A stretch of 64,000 nucleotides of DNA from Myxococcales bacterium (GCA_016720595.1 JADKKI010000016.1:62001-126000), one strand, 5' to 3'; shown: positions 10,569 to 20,963, counted from the first letter of the stretch. Notes: generated from the letters alone by a model not told the origin. Translations and numbers: made by a program.

Positions 10569-12614
10569 TCACTCGAACGGCGAGGCTGCGTGGCGCTCGA
10601 TCGTCTGCTCGAGCAGCTTGCGCATCTGGCTCGCGATCTCGGTGCGCACCGACAGCAAGTTCGCCTGCTCGTTCGGATCGGAGTGCAGATCGTAGAGCTC
10701 GAACACGCCGCCGTTGTCGATCAGCTTCCAGCGCCCCGACACGATCGCGGTGACGCCGCCGGGGTTCGAGCGATCCTTGATCATCGCGGCGAATGCGATC
10801 CCCGCGTCGGGGGAGTCGATCCGCTTGCCGGTGAGGAGCGGTGCGATCGAGCGGCCATCGATGCTCGGGCCGCGCGCGGGCTCGAAGCCAGCGAGCTCGA
10901 GCAGGGTGGGAACGAGATCCGTGAGGCTGACGGTCTCCTGCACGTGCCCGGGCTTGATCCCCGGGCCGGCCACGACGAACGGGACGCGGATCTGGGAGTT
11001 GTAGAGATCGGTGGAGTGGTTGGGCTGGCCATGCTCGCCGAGCGCCTCGCCGTGATCGGCGGTGACGATCACGATCGGCGCTTTGTCGGGCGGACGATCA
11101 GAGAACCCCGAGAGGACGTCGGCGACGATCTGATCGGCGATCGTCAGCGAGCGGTCGTAGAGCTTCGCGCGCTCGAACTCGTTCTGCGGCGTGCCGATCC
11201 CGACCTCCCAGTTGTGGGGCTCGAGGATGTGGATCCACATGAACAGCGGGCGGTTGCCGATCCGCTTCTCGCGCGCCTCGATCCAGTCGTGCGCCGCGCG
11301 GCCGAGCACGCGCCCGTTCGGCTCGATGTCGAGGTGCTCGAGGCCACGCTGGAGGCCGGTGCGGACCTCCGGATCGTAGAATCCACGGCAGCACATGAAC
11401 CCCGCGGTCTCGTAGCCGCCCGCGCTGAGACGCTCGGCCACCATCACGTGCCGCGGATCCACCCGCAGCGCCCAGCCGATCACGCGCCCCTTGATCCGGG
11501 GGGCCGCCGCGCCGATCACCATCGAGGGGATCGATCGCCGGGTCACGTTGCTCGGGGAGAACGCCCACGAGAACACCGCGCCGCGCTCGCCGAGGGCCTT
11601 CAGCACCGGCATCTCGGCGGCGCCGCCGTACGGCGGGGTGTGATCCGCGCGCACGGTGTCGATCGTGACGAGGACGATGTCGGGGTGCTGTGAGCCCGCC
11701 CGATCGACGGGTCGAAACTCGGAGAGCGAGATGTCGGCGCGGATCTGGTCGAGATCGAACAGGCGCTCGATCGCGATCCCCGCGAGCGGGCGATCGCCCC
11801 AGATCTCGAGGGTGAGCGACGGCCGGGTCTTGACGGTCACGATCCCCAGCACGATCGTGGCGGCGACCAGCGCGCCCAGCGCCGTGCCCACGTACGGCCG
11901 TGCGCGCGGGATCCGCGGCCACACGGCATGCATGACGATCGCCACGAGGATCGCGATCGCGGGCGCATATCCGACGCTGGTGTCCACGGGGCCGACCCGC
12001 GGCTTCACCACGATCCGCCACAGCACGTAGATCGTCGCCAGCGCCAGCGCCGCCGCGATGCCGAAGATCGGGGCGGGCCGCAGGAGCGAGCGGCGCTCGG
12101 TGCGGTTGCGCCGCCAGCGCCCATCGATCCGGCGTGCGATCGCCGCGAACAGGCGCGACGCGGGGCGCGAGACCACGAGCACGAGCACCACGCCACCGAC
12201 GGCGATCACCGGCTGGAGGAACCCCACCGTCAACGGCTTGAACGCCGTCCAGGTCGCGAGCTGCCACGTGCCCTGGAACGTCACCCACGCGAGGACCAGG
12301 ATCCCGAGCAGGATCACGAGCACCCAGCCCACGAGCCGCGGCATCCCGCCACCGTCCTCGGTCAGGTCACGAGCGAGCTCGGCCGGGGCCCACGCAGCGT
12401 ACAGCCCGCGGATCACGATCCCGAGCACGCACAAGATCGGGACCACGAGGATCGCGAACAGGCCCGCCGTGGCGACCATCGCGACCGGATCCCCGAGGCC
12501 GACCGCCTCGAACACGCCCGCCGCGAGGGCACCGGCAGCGGCCGCGACCGCGGTGGGCACGAGCCAGCGCACTGCGCGCGCGAGCCGCGACCTCCTGGGC
12601 ACTGATTCGGACAC
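10569..12614 (-). CDS. Membrane-anchored sulfatase-fold hydrolase/transferase
   Basis: GTG 12614 gives 681 aa beginning VSESVPRRSRLARAV; the frame extends upstream to 13166 only as shadow of the permease gene. About 8 hydrophobic helices fill residues 20-290, then a periplasmic alkaline-phosphatase-fold domain follows. Seen are the metal motif DIVLVTIDTVRADH, the nucleophile region SPSNVTRRSIPSM (Thr/Ser at the nucleophile position, not the CxPxR of true arylsulfatases) and the second metal site TADHGEALGEHG. This layout is shared with LtaS-like and lipid phospho-transferases, so an envelope-modifying transferase is as likely as a sulfatase. It is divergent from the AmpG-like gene with 51 bp between. 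Confidence 0.88.
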   Translation of the reverse strand: MSESVPRRSRLARAVRWLVPTAVAAAAGALAAGVFEAVGLGDPVAMVATAGLFAILVVPILCVLGIVIRGLYAAWAPAELARDLTEDGGGMPRLVGWVLVILLGILVLAWVTFQGTWQLATWTAFKPLTVGFLQPVIAVGGVVLVLVVSRPASRLFAAIARRIDGRWRRNRTERRSLLRPAPIFGIAAALALATIYVLWRIVVKPRVGPVDTSVGYAPAIAILVAIVMHAVWPRIPRARPYVGTALGALVAATIVLGIVTVKTRPSLTLEIWGDRPLAGIAIERLFDLDQIRADISLSEFRPVDRAGSQHPDIVLVTIDTVRADHTPPYGGAAEMPVLKALGERGAVFSWAFSPSNVTRRSIPSMVIGAAAPRIKGRVIGWALRVDPRHVMVAERLSAGGYETAGFMCCRGFYDPEVRTGLQRGLEHLDIEPNGRVLGRAAHDWIEAREKRIGNRPLFMWIHILEPHNWEVGIGTPQNEFERAKLYDRSLTIADQIVADVLSGFSDRPPDKAPIVIVTADHGEALGEHGQPNHSTDLYNSQIRVPFVVAGPGIKPGHVQETVSLTDLVPTLLELAGFEPARGPSIDGRSIAPLLTGKRIDSPDAGIAFAAMIKDRSNPGGVTAIVSGRWKLIDNGGVFELYDLHSDPNEQANLLSVRTEIASQMRKLLEQTIERHAASPFE

Positions 12615-12665
12615 GAAGACTGCGAAAATTGTACTGCGCCCCCACGCTCGGACCAACCTGGTGGG

Positions 12666-13916
12666 GTGACAGCTCTCGCCGTCTTCCGCTCGCGCCGGAT
12701 GGCCGTGCTGTTCGTGCTCGGCTTTGCGTCGGGGCTGCCGCTGTATCTGACCAGCCAGACCCTCCAGGCCTGGCTGACCACCGCGGGGGTCTCCAACGAG
12801 CGGATCTCGATGCTGTCGCTGGTGGGGCTCGCCTACACGCTCAAGGTCGCGTGGGCGCCGCTGCTCGATCGGTACCGGCTGCCGTTCCTCGGCCGGCGCC
12901 GCGGCTGGATGCTCGCGCTCCAGATCGGGCTGTGCGCCGCGATCGGGGCGATGGGCTGCGTGGATCCCGTGACCGACCCGGAGCTCCTGGTGGTGCTCGC
13001 CGTCGGTGTGGCCTTCCTCTCCGCCTCGCAGGATGTGGTGCTCGATGCGTACAACGCGGATCTGCTCGCCCCGGCCGAGCGTGCGGCGGGTGCGGCGGTC
13101 TACGTGCTCGGCTATCGGGTCGCGATGGTGGTCACGGGCACGGTGGCGCTCCTCCTCGCGAGCCACGTGCCGTGGCGCCTGATCTACGGCGCGATGGCCG
13201 CGCTCATGGTGATCGGTGTCGCGGGCACGCTCGCGGCCGAGGAGCCCGCGGTCCCCGCCGAGCCGCCGCGCACCCTGGCCCAGGCGATCTCGTTGCCGTT
13301 CATCGAGCTATGGCGCCGCCTCGGCCCGCGCCGGCTCGCGCTCGTGCTCGCCTTCACGGCGCTGTACAAGGCCGGCGACTACTTCGCACAGGCGCTCGTG
13401 ATCACGTTCCTCGTCCGTGGCGCGCACTTCGAGCTGTCGGAGATCGGCGCGATCTACCAGCTGCTCGGGTTCGTCGGTACGGCGCTGGGCGGGCTCGTCG
13501 CCGGGGCGCTGGTCGCGCGGTTTGGCCTGCGCCGGATGCTGATCGCGTTCGGGCTGCTCCAGGCCTCGACGAACCTCCTCTACGCGTTGCTCGCGGTGTC
13601 GGGGAAGAGCTTCCCGATCTTCTGCACCGCGGTGCTCGTCGACAACCTGGCGAACATGATGGGCACCGCGGCGTTCGTCGCGTTCTTGATGTCCGTGTGC
13701 TCACCCGGCGTCAGCGCCACGCAGTTCGCGCTCCTGACCTCGCTGTCGTCGGTCGGTCAGCGCGTGTTCGGGCCGCTCGCCGCGAACGTGGTCGACGCCG
13801 TCGATTGGTCGGGCTTCTTCGCCGTGACCTCCGCGCTCGCGATCCCGGGCCTCGTGCTCGCCTGGTTCGTGGCCCGGCAACCGGAGCGGCAGCCGGAGCC
13901 GCCCGCCGTCAGATGA
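12666..13916 (+). CDS. AmpG-like MFS permease
   Basis: A 416-aa protein with about 12 hydrophobic helices, starting at GTG 12666. The N-terminus (LFVLGFASGLPLYLTSQTLQ, AWLTTAGVS, LVGLAYTLKVAWAPLLDRY) is characteristic of AmpG, which imports anhydro-muropeptides during peptidoglycan recycling. The motif LGRRRGWM follows in the first cytoplasmic loop. The 3' end overlaps the convergent AAA ATPase gene by 8 bp. Peptidoglycan recycling is a reasonable role but related DUF/MFS carriers have other substrates. Confidence 0.85.
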   Translation: MTALAVFRSRRMAVLFVLGFASGLPLYLTSQTLQAWLTTAGVSNERISMLSLVGLAYTLKVAWAPLLDRYRLPFLGRRRGWMLALQIGLCAAIGAMGCVDPVTDPELLVVLAVGVAFLSASQDVVLDAYNADLLAPAERAAGAAVYVLGYRVAMVVTGTVALLLASHVPWRLIYGAMAALMVIGVAGTLAAEEPAVPAEPPRTLAQAISLPFIELWRRLGPRRLALVLAFTALYKAGDYFAQALVITFLVRGAHFELSEIGAIYQLLGFVGTALGGLVAGALVARFGLRRMLIAFGLLQASTNLLYALLAVSGKSFPIFCTAVLVDNLANMMGTAAFVAFLMSVCSPGVSATQFALLTSLSSVGQRVFGPLAANVVDAVDWSGFFAVTSALAIPGLVLAWFVARQPERQPEPPAVR

Positions 13917-15987
13917 TGCGGCCCATCTCGCGATACTCCTGACGCGCGGCCTCGAGCAGGTCCGCGGTGGTGATCGCGCGCTTCGCCTCGACCGCGATCA
14001 GCGCGGCGCGGAGCGCGGCCTTCTTGATGTAGCCACCGGCCATCTCGAACTGCTTCGCGATCGTGTCCCAGTCGATGTCGGGTGCGAGCGGGACCTTGGG
14101 CGGGAACATGCTCCGCCACAACATCCGGCGCTCCGGCTCCTCGGGCAGCTCGAACTGCACGCTGAACCGAACGCGGCGCTTGAACGCCTCGTCGAGGCCT
14201 TGTTCGAGGTTGGTCGCGAGCAGCGTGACGCCGTCGTAGGTCTCCATCCGCTGCAGGAGGTAGTTGACCTCGAGGTTCGCGTACCGATCGTTGCTCGACT
14301 TGACCTCGGTGCGCTTGGCGAACAGCGAATCGGCCTCGTCGAAGAACAGCACGGCGTGCGAGCTCTCGGCCTCGTCGAAGATCCGCGCGAGGTTCTTCTC
14401 GGTCTCGCCGATGTACTTGTTGACCACCTGCGAGATGTCGATCCGGTAGAGGTCGTAGCCGAGGTCCTTCGCGAGGAGCTGCGCGACCATGGTCTTGCCG
14501 GTGCCCGGCGGGCCCGCGAGGATCGCGCTGACGCCGCGGCCGTACGGCAGCTTGGCGGCGAACCCCCACTCCTCGAGCAGGTACGCGCGGTAGCGGCCGA
14601 ACCGCACCACCTCCTTGAGCGCGTCGTAGGTGTCCTTGGGGAGCACGAGGTCATCCCACGAGAACCCGGTGGGGATCCGCTGCGCCAGCGCGCCGAGGCG
14701 ATGGGAGAACATCAGCCGCGCGGCCTCGCCGAGATCTTCGAGCGTGACCTTCGGCGCCGCGGGATCGCGGAGGCGTGCGGCTGACGCTGCGCGGCTCGCG
14801 GCGCGCGCGATCGTGCCGCCGCTGAACGCGTACCGGCTCGCGACCGTCTCCACGTCCTCGGTGCTCGCGAGGGGAGGCGGCAGCGCCTTGCCCCACAGCT
14901 CGAGCCGCTCCCGGCGCGAAGGCGAGGGGACATCGAGCTCGACGAGCGACCCTACGGCCTGCACGAGCCACGTCGGGTGGTTGGCGAGCGTGAACACGAT
15001 CGGGACGCGAAGGTCGGCGACCCGATCGGTGATCGCGTTGATCAGCGCGCGGGGCACGTCCTTGTCGATCGCGGTGCCACCGTCGAGGATCACGGCGCAG
15101 TCGCGCAGTGCGGCCTCGCGGAGGCCCGCGGCGATCCGCTCCTCGATCCGGCCCTCGGCGACGATCCCCGCGAGATCGAGGTGCACGGTGTTGCGCCCCG
15201 CTTCATCGAACAGCGCCTCGACGACGAGGCCGCGCCCCACGCCTTCGGGCCCCGCGAGCAGCACCCGCGGTGGGCCGGCGGCGTCATCGAGCGCACGGCG
15301 GATCCGCGTGACCAGCTCGGGGTTCATCACCACGTCGGCGAGGGGCACGCGGCGGCTGCCGATCCGGGCGAGCCCGTGGACCAGCTCGTCGACGCTGTCG
15401 TGACCACGGAGGAACGCGACGATCCGATCGGCGAGCCGGACGGGCCGCATCGTCGCCGAGGTCTCCGCCGCGGGCGAGCCGACCGTGACGATGCCGTGGC
15501 GGCGGAGCGGGGCGCTGTCATCGAACCGCCGCAGGGTGTCATCGAGCTTCGCGAGATCGCTGCCGCCCAGCACGCGCGCCACGAAGCCGACATCGGCGCG
15601 CTTGCGCGTGAAGTCATCGAGCGCGAACGAGTACGCGCGCTCGAGATCGTGCTCGAGCTCGGGCGCGAGCAACAGCGCGACGATCGAGACATCGAGCGGG
15701 CTGAGCGAGAACACCCGGGCGAGCCGCCCCAGCAGGGGCTCGGGCACGGCGACCAGCGCCCGGGCGAGCGCCGCGCCGGCGGCGAGCACGCGGGCGTCCT
15801 CCTCGGGCAGGGGCTCGACCGTATCCGCCGATCGATCGGTGGACAGCACGGCGACCATCTCGGCGCTCGACACCCCGAACGCGGTCTTCCCGCCCATCCT
15901 CCCGCGCTGCGCGCCGAGCGCCACGAACCGCGCCAGGACCGCGCGGGCGAAGTCGACGGCGGCCTGGTTGGCCCCCTGGATTGCCAT
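13909..15987 (-). CDS. Tandem AAA+ ATPase, contractile-injection-system type
   Basis: The ATG at 15987 is preceded by a GGGGGT purine stretch and gives 692 aa. The N-terminal third is helical ([21 protein letters not shown]). A first AAA+ domain near 240-340 is degenerate: its P-loop reads GPEGVGRGL, lacking the Lys. A second, intact domain (about 470-690) has Walker [10 protein letters not shown], Walker [13 protein letters not shown], sensor 1 LLATN and arginine-finger region RRVRFSVQF. This architecture matches the Cdc48-like ATPases found with extracellular contractile injection systems (Afp15/Pvc15 type). No sheath, tube or baseplate gene is present here, so its role is open. Confidence 0.82.
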   Translation of the reverse strand: MAIQGANQAAVDFARAVLARFVALGAQRGRMGGKTAFGVSSAEMVAVLSTDRSADTVEPLPEEDARVLAAGAALARALVAVPEPLLGRLARVFSLSPLDVSIVALLLAPELEHDLERAYSFALDDFTRKRADVGFVARVLGGSDLAKLDDTLRRFDDSAPLRRHGIVTVGSPAAETSATMRPVRLADRIVAFLRGHDSVDELVHGLARIGSRRVPLADVVMNPELVTRIRRALDDAAGPPRVLLAGPEGVGRGLVVEALFDEAGRNTVHLDLAGIVAEGRIEERIAAGLREAALRDCAVILDGGTAIDKDVPRALINAITDRVADLRVPIVFTLANHPTWLVQAVGSLVELDVPSPSRRERLELWGKALPPPLASTEDVETVASRYAFSGGTIARAASRAASAARLRDPAAPKVTLEDLGEAARLMFSHRLGALAQRIPTGFSWDDLVLPKDTYDALKEVVRFGRYRAYLLEEWGFAAKLPYGRGVSAILAGPPGTGKTMVAQLLAKDLGYDLYRIDISQVVNKYIGETEKNLARIFDEAESSHAVLFFDEADSLFAKRTEVKSSNDRYANLEVNYLLQRMETYDGVTLLATNLEQGLDEAFKRRVRFSVQFELPEEPERRMLWRSMFPPKVPLAPDIDWDTIAKQFEMAGGYIKKAALRAALIAVEAKRAITTADLLEAARQEYREMGRII

Positions 15988-16079
15988 CGGTACCCCCGAG
16001 GATACCCTCGCGGAGCCGATCACCCGACCGGGACGGTCCGGAATTTGCCCCGGGTCGGCGGTGTCCGTAGCCTCGGTGG

Positions 16080-16979
16080 GTGCGGTCCTGGCTGGTGATC
16101 CCCGCGATGGGCGTGGCCTCGATGGCCGCGGCCGCGGGCCTCGGCGCGCACCATCCGGCGCCGATGCTCGCCGTCGGCCTCGCGGGTGCCGCGATCACCG
16201 CGGCGATCCGCGCGCTCGCCGGGGACTCGCCGGCCTCGCTCGCCGGCGCCGTCCTCGCGCCGCTGCTCCTGATCGCGAGCCTGTTCGACCCCGCCCTCGC
16301 ACACGGTGTTCCGCTGCTGCGCGCGTGCGTCGCGATCGGCGCTGCAGGCTGGACGATCGTCGAGCTCGCGCGGCCGACCACGTCGCCGCTGGTCGCGCTC
16401 CTGCCGGCGACGATCGCGGCGATCCTGTCACCTGCCTACGTGGCGCTCGTGCTGATCGCGGGGACCCGCCTCGTCACCGCGCCGTGGCAGCGGCCGCGGT
16501 GGGCGATCGGCGTGCCGATCGTCGGCGCACTCGCGCTCCTGCTCGCGGCGATCTCCGGGCTCGCGGCGCACGGCTCGCTCGCCGCGCTGGGAGAGGCGTG
16601 GTGTGGCGCCGCTCGATCCCCGCGCGGCCTCCCGGGCGTGCTCGAGCTCACCGCGGGGACGCTCGGCCCCATCACCGCCGTCACGGCGCTCGCGGGCCTG
16701 CCGTTCCTGCTGCGGCTGCGGCACGCCGAGGTCGCGGTCGGGACGATCGTCCTCGGCGCGCTCCTGGTCAGCGTGCGCACCGGCGCCGTCGATCCTTCGC
16801 TGGTCGGGATCGCGGCGCTGCTCACCGGGCTCGCGGTGGGCCGCCTCGCGGGGATGATCCGGCTCGCGTCGGGCCAGGCCCTCGCGGGCGCGACGATCGG
16901 CGCGCTCGTGCTGGTGCCTCCGGCGTGGACCGTGATCGAACTCGGCTCGCGCGTTTCCGTCGAGCACGCTTCGCGCTAG
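16080..16979 (+). CDS. Polytopic membrane protein, unknown
   Basis: A 299-aa, strongly hydrophobic Ala/Leu/Gly-rich protein with about 9-10 predicted helices (for example ASMAAAAGLGAHHPAPMLAV, LAGAVLAPLLLIASLF, GALALLLAAISGLAA, ITAVTALAGLPFLL). GTG 16080 is the first start. I recognise no family motif. It is followed 9 bp later by ribF in the same direction, so the two are probably co-transcribed. A flavin link cannot be inferred from that alone. The composition resembles the O-antigen ligase or glycosyltransferase membrane cores but no catalytic residue pattern is visible. Confidence 0.7.
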   Translation: MRSWLVIPAMGVASMAAAAGLGAHHPAPMLAVGLAGAAITAAIRALAGDSPASLAGAVLAPLLLIASLFDPALAHGVPLLRACVAIGAAGWTIVELARPTTSPLVALLPATIAAILSPAYVALVLIAGTRLVTAPWQRPRWAIGVPIVGALALLLAAISGLAAHGSLAALGEAWCGAARSPRGLPGVLELTAGTLGPITAVTALAGLPFLLRLRHAEVAVGTIVLGALLVSVRTGAVDPSLVGIAALLTGLAVGRLAGMIRLASGQALAGATIGALVLVPPAWTVIELGSRVSVEHASR

Positions 16980-16988
16980 GGTCAGCGC

Positions 16989-17918
16989 ATGGACGTTCTC
17001 CGTGGCCACCACGAGCTCGCGCGCCGCGCGTGGCCCGGCGCCGCGGTCGCGATCGGCAACTTCGATGGCGTTCACGCCGGCCATCGCGCGCTGATCACGC
17101 GGGCCCGCACGCTGGCCGACGCGCACGGCGTCAAGGCGCTCGCGCTGACCTTCGATCCGCATCCTTCGGAGCTGCTGTCACCGCACACCGCGCCGGCGAA
17201 GCTGACCTCGCTCGAGCGCCGGCTCGAGCTGATGGCCGCGGCCGGGCTCGACGCCGTGCTCGTCGAGCCGTTCACCCGCGAGCTGGCGGCGCTGCCGCCG
17301 GATGCGTTCATCGATCGCGTGGTGATCGGAGGCCTTGGCGCCCGCGCGATCGTCGTGGGCTATGACTTCTGCTACGGCGCGGGGCGCGCGGGCACCCCGG
17401 AGGCGCTGCGCGCACACGGTGGTCGGCTCGGCGTCGAGGTCGCGATCGTCGATCCGGTCGAGGTCGGGGCCGAGGTCGCGTCCTCGACCAAGGTCCGCGG
17501 CTACCTGCGGGCGGGGGATCTCGCAGGTGCCGAGCGGTTGCTCGGGCGGCGCTGGGATGTCGATGGTGTAGTCGTCCACGGCGCGAAGCGGGGCCGCGCC
17601 ATCGGGGTGCCGACCGCGAACATCAGCCCGACCAGCGATCTCCCGGTCGCTCCTGGCATCTACGCCGTGACGCTCAGCGTCGAGGGCGGTCCGCCGCTCC
17701 CGGCCGTCGCGAGCCTGGGCACCAACCCCACGTTCGTCGACGGCGGCCGGCTCGTCCTCGAGGTCCATGTCCTCGATTGGGAGGGAGATCTCTACGATCG
17801 GCAGGTCCGAACCACGTTCGTGGCCTGGCTGCGGCCGGAGCAGAAGTTCACCTCGATCGAGGCGCTGATCGCCCAGATCCAGCGCGACATCGCCGACGCG
17901 CGGCCTCTCCTGCGCTGA
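16989..17918 (+). CDS. ribF: Bifunctional riboflavin kinase / FAD synthetase
   Basis: RibF converts riboflavin to FMN and then FAD. The N-terminal nucleotidyltransferase half shows AVAIGNFDGVHAGHRALI (the GxFDGxHxGH motif), ALTFDPHPSELL and VVGYDFCYGAGRAG. The C-terminal flavokinase half shows GRAIGVPTANI and APGIYAV, followed by LGTNPTFVDGGRLVLEVHVL in pieces. At 309 aa the length is normal. The ATG at 16989 lies 9 bp after the upstream membrane protein gene. Confidence 0.95.
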   Translation: MDVLRGHHELARRAWPGAAVAIGNFDGVHAGHRALITRARTLADAHGVKALALTFDPHPSELLSPHTAPAKLTSLERRLELMAAAGLDAVLVEPFTRELAALPPDAFIDRVVIGGLGARAIVVGYDFCYGAGRAGTPEALRAHGGRLGVEVAIVDPVEVGAEVASSTKVRGYLRAGDLAGAERLLGRRWDVDGVVVHGAKRGRAIGVPTANISPTSDLPVAPGIYAVTLSVEGGPPLPAVASLGTNPTFVDGGRLVLEVHVLDWEGDLYDRQVRTTFVAWLRPEQKFTSIEALIAQIQRDIADARPLLR

Positions 17919-18077
17919 CCGGGCGCAGCCAGGGCCCCGAGCCAGGGTCCGGGTGAGGCGCGGGCGTCTCGCGGCGTGACGCCTGCCCGTCTCGCGAACG
18001 GTTCACACATGTCATGGCGCGGGCATTGGTGAATCGAGGCGCTGCGTGTGTGATGGCCCCGCCTTAAGGGAGGTCTC

Positions 18078-20906
18078 ATGCGTTTGCGAACCATCGGTCT
18101 CGCTGCTGCGCTGTCGGCGGCTCTGTTCCAGACCAGCTCTGCTGTCGTCCAGCCGAAAGGCGCGGAGGGTCCGGTGGTGGCCGCAGGGAAGGCGCCTCGC
18201 GCGCATCGCACCACCCAGTGGTCGCGCGCCTCGCAGCTGACCGCAGTCGGCCTGCCGGGCTGGACGGCGCTGTGGGATCGCGACACCGATGTGCCGCTGC
18301 GGATGTGGGGCCCCGGGACGTTCACCGCCGGCGCGATGACGACTCCCGCGATCGCGGAGGCCGCGGCGCGCCAGTTCCTCGGCGCGCACCTCGATCTCCT
18401 CGCGCCCGGCGCGCAGATCACCGACTTCGTCGTGGTCGCGAACCAGCTCGGCGGCGCAGGCGACGTGCGGAGCGTCGGCTTCCAGCAGCTGTCGAACGGG
18501 CTGCGCGTACTCGGCGGCACCATCGGCTTCTCGTTCAAGAACGATCGCCTCGTGATGGTGGGCTCCACCGCGCTCCCCGGCGTGCACATCGCCGCGCAGC
18601 CGCCGACCCGCATCGACAGTGGGCGGCTCTCGGCCAGCGCCACCAGCTGGCTCGCGCAGGAGGGCTTCGCGGTGAAGCTCCGCGCGGCCACCGCCGATCG
18701 CGTGATCGTCCCGATCGTCCACACCCGTGGCGGCGCCGGTCCGGACATCTCGTATCACCTCGCCGAGCAGATCTCCGTCGAGTCCACCACGCAGGACGCC
18801 GGCCGCTGGGACGTGTGGCTCGACGCCGCGACCGGCAGCCCGCTGCTGCGCAAGAGCACGATCATGTACGCGTCGGGCAAGGTCCTGTTCGACGTCCCCG
18901 ATCGTCACCCGAACAGCACCCGTAGCGCGAAGGTCGCGCCGCAGGCCCGCCACACCGTGGACACCGTCGCGACCGTCGCCGATCTCGAGGGCGCCGTGAC
19001 CTGGGCCGGCACCGCCGCCGCCAGCGTCTCGCCGGGCCTCGTGGGTCCCCTGGTCGCCGTCACCAACAAGGCGGGCACGCTGACCACCGACACGCTGTCG
19101 CTCGCCGATGGCGGGACCGTCACGTGGAGCAAGGCGACCGAGGAGTTCAACGACGCGCAGCTGTCGTCGTTCGTGTTCACGAGCACGGCCAAGGCCTACG
19201 TTCGCGCCAACCTGAACGCCAACCTGGCGTGGCTCGACGGGGCGATCTCGGTCAGCGTCAACGAGAACAACACCTGCAACGCGTTCTCGACCGGCGACGA
19301 CATCCACTTCTACAAGGCCACGCAGCCGAGCAACACGGGCGCCGCATCGAACCAGTGCCAGAACACCGGCCGGATCGCGGACGTCGTCTATCACGAGTTC
19401 GGACACTCGGTGCACGGCAACTCGATCATCGACGGCGTCGGGCAGTTCGACGGCTCGCTGAGCGAGGGCCTCGCCGACATGCTCGCCGCGTTCATCACGG
19501 ATGACCACGGCATGGGCCGCGGGTTCTTCTTCACGGACGAGGCGCTCCGCGATCTCGATCCCGTGGGCACCGAGAAGCACTGGCCCGAGGATGCGGACGG
19601 CGAGGTCCACAACGAGGGCGAGATCATCGGTGAGACGCTGTGGGATCTGAAGACGGCGCTGGTGGCGAAGCTCGGCGCCGAGGCCGGCAATGCCCAGGCG
19701 CGCAAGATCTACTACGGCATCATGCAGCGCGCGTCGGACATCCCGTCGAGCTACGCAGAGGCGCTGGTCTCCGACGACAACGACGGCGACCTGACCAACG
19801 GCACGCCGAACCTGTGCCTCGTCAACACGGCGTTTGGTACCCACGGCCTGGCGGATCCCGCCGTGGCGCTGGGCCTCACGCCGCCCGCCCGGGACCAGTT
19901 CACGATCTCGATGTCGGCGAACCCGCCGGTGGGCGCGACGGCGTGCGCAGGCGCGACGATCACCAAGGCCACCGTCGAGTGGAAGAAGCGCGACGGCCAG
20001 GCCAACACGCTCGATCTCGTGGCCGCCGGCAACGACTACTCCGGTTCCATCCCGACCCAGCCCGAGGGCACGGTCGTCCAGTACAAGGTGACCGTCACCC
20101 TCAGCGACGGCAGCTCGATCTCGTACCCGAACAACGCGGCCGACCCGCTCTACGAGTTCTACGTCGGCGAGGTCACCAAGCTGTGGTGCGCGGACTTCGA
20201 GACCGGCGCTGATGACTGGACGCACGGTGCGAACCCGGCCAACCGCGACGAGTGGGAGGTCGGCCAGCCGCAGGGCCTCGGCGGTGATCCGCACAAGGCG
20301 CACGGCGGCAACAACGTGTTCGGCATCGACCTCTCGACCGATGGTCAGTACCGCCGCAGCGCGACGTTGTGGGCCGAGTCTCCCGAGATCGATCTCAAGG
20401 GCAACACCAACGTCCGCCTGCAGTACTACCGCTGGCTCGGCGTGGAGGATGGCTTCTTCGACAACGCCAGCGTGCTCGTCAACGGCACCAAGCTGTGGAG
20501 CAACTTCGCCAGCCCCAGCGACACGATGAACGGCAAGAACCACCTCGACAAGGAGTGGCGGTTCGCCGACCTCGATCTCGCCGCGCAGGCTGCGACCGGC
20601 AAGGTCAAGGTCCGCTTCGAGCTCGCGAGCGACCCGGGCTTCAACATGGCCGGCTGGAACCTCGACGACGTCTGCATCGTGGCGGCGGCCGCGCCCCCGA
20701 CCTGCGGCAACGGCGTCCTCGATGACGGCGAGCAGTGCGACGACGGCAACATCGATGACAACGACGGCTGCTCCGCGACCTGCGGCCTGCCGGCGACGGG
20801 CAGCGACGACACCGGCTGCTGCTCCGTCGGCGCCACGCCGGGCGGCGCGGCCGTGCTGTCGCTGTTCACGTTCGGCATGCTGATCCGCCGCCGCAAGCGC
20901 GCGTAG
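18078..20906 (+). CDS. Secreted M36-like metalloprotease with MYXO-CTERM-like tail
   Basis: A 942-aa exported protein with a strong AGGGAGG ribosome site before ATG 18078 and an N-terminal signal (MRLRTIGLAAALSAALFQTS). An FTP-like propeptide region is followed by the zinc-binding VVYHEFGHSVHG (HExxH near residue 438) and the third-ligand region GSLSEGLADMLAAF. This is the fungalysin (M36) arrangement. Beta-rich modules come next, then a DUF4215-type Cys repeat (CGNGVLDDGEQCDDGN). The end is TGCCSVG, a hydrophobic stretch and RRRKRA, a variant of the MYXO-CTERM sorting signal that anchors or delivers proteins to the surface. Likely an extracellular protease for nutrient acquisition or predation. 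Confidence 0.92.
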   Translation: MRLRTIGLAAALSAALFQTSSAVVQPKGAEGPVVAAGKAPRAHRTTQWSRASQLTAVGLPGWTALWDRDTDVPLRMWGPGTFTAGAMTTPAIAEAAARQFLGAHLDLLAPGAQITDFVVVANQLGGAGDVRSVGFQQLSNGLRVLGGTIGFSFKNDRLVMVGSTALPGVHIAAQPPTRIDSGRLSASATSWLAQEGFAVKLRAATADRVIVPIVHTRGGAGPDISYHLAEQISVESTTQDAGRWDVWLDAATGSPLLRKSTIMYASGKVLFDVPDRHPNSTRSAKVAPQARHTVDTVATVADLEGAVTWAGTAAASVSPGLVGPLVAVTNKAGTLTTDTLSLADGGTVTWSKATEEFNDAQLSSFVFTSTAKAYVRANLNANLAWLDGAISVSVNENNTCNAFSTGDDIHFYKATQPSNTGAASNQCQNTGRIADVVYHEFGHSVHGNSIIDGVGQFDGSLSEGLADMLAAFITDDHGMGRGFFFTDEALRDLDPVGTEKHWPEDADGEVHNEGEIIGETLWDLKTALVAKLGAEAGNAQARKIYYGIMQRASDIPSSYAEALVSDDNDGDLTNGTPNLCLVNTAFGTHGLADPAVALGLTPPARDQFTISMSANPPVGATACAGATITKATVEWKKRDGQANTLDLVAAGNDYSGSIPTQPEGTVVQYKVTVTLSDGSSISYPNNAADPLYEFYVGEVTKLWCADFETGADDWTHGANPANRDEWEVGQPQGLGGDPHKAHGGNNVFGIDLSTDGQYRRSATLWAESPEIDLKGNTNVRLQYYRWLGVEDGFFDNASVLVNGTKLWSNFASPSDTMNGKNHLDKEWRFADLDLAAQAATGKVKVRFELASDPGFNMAGWNLDDVCIVAAAAPPTCGNGVLDDGEQCDDGNIDDNDGCSATCGLPATGSDDTGCCSVGATPGGAAVLSLFTFGMLIRRRKRA

Positions 20907-20963
20907 CACCCACGCCCCTCGTCGCGGGCGTCCTCCTCATCATCACCGCTCGCGACACGGACG

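Noticed and set aside
10569..13166. Sulfatase gene extended upstream to 13166
   Set aside because: The extra 184 codons are the reverse shadow of the AmpG-like permease; the GTG at 12614 directly precedes the membrane domain.
13757..15403. Long open frames opposite the AAA ATPase gene
   Set aside because: Arg/Pro/Ala-rich shadow translations of high-GC coding DNA; the real frame has clear Walker and sensor motifs.
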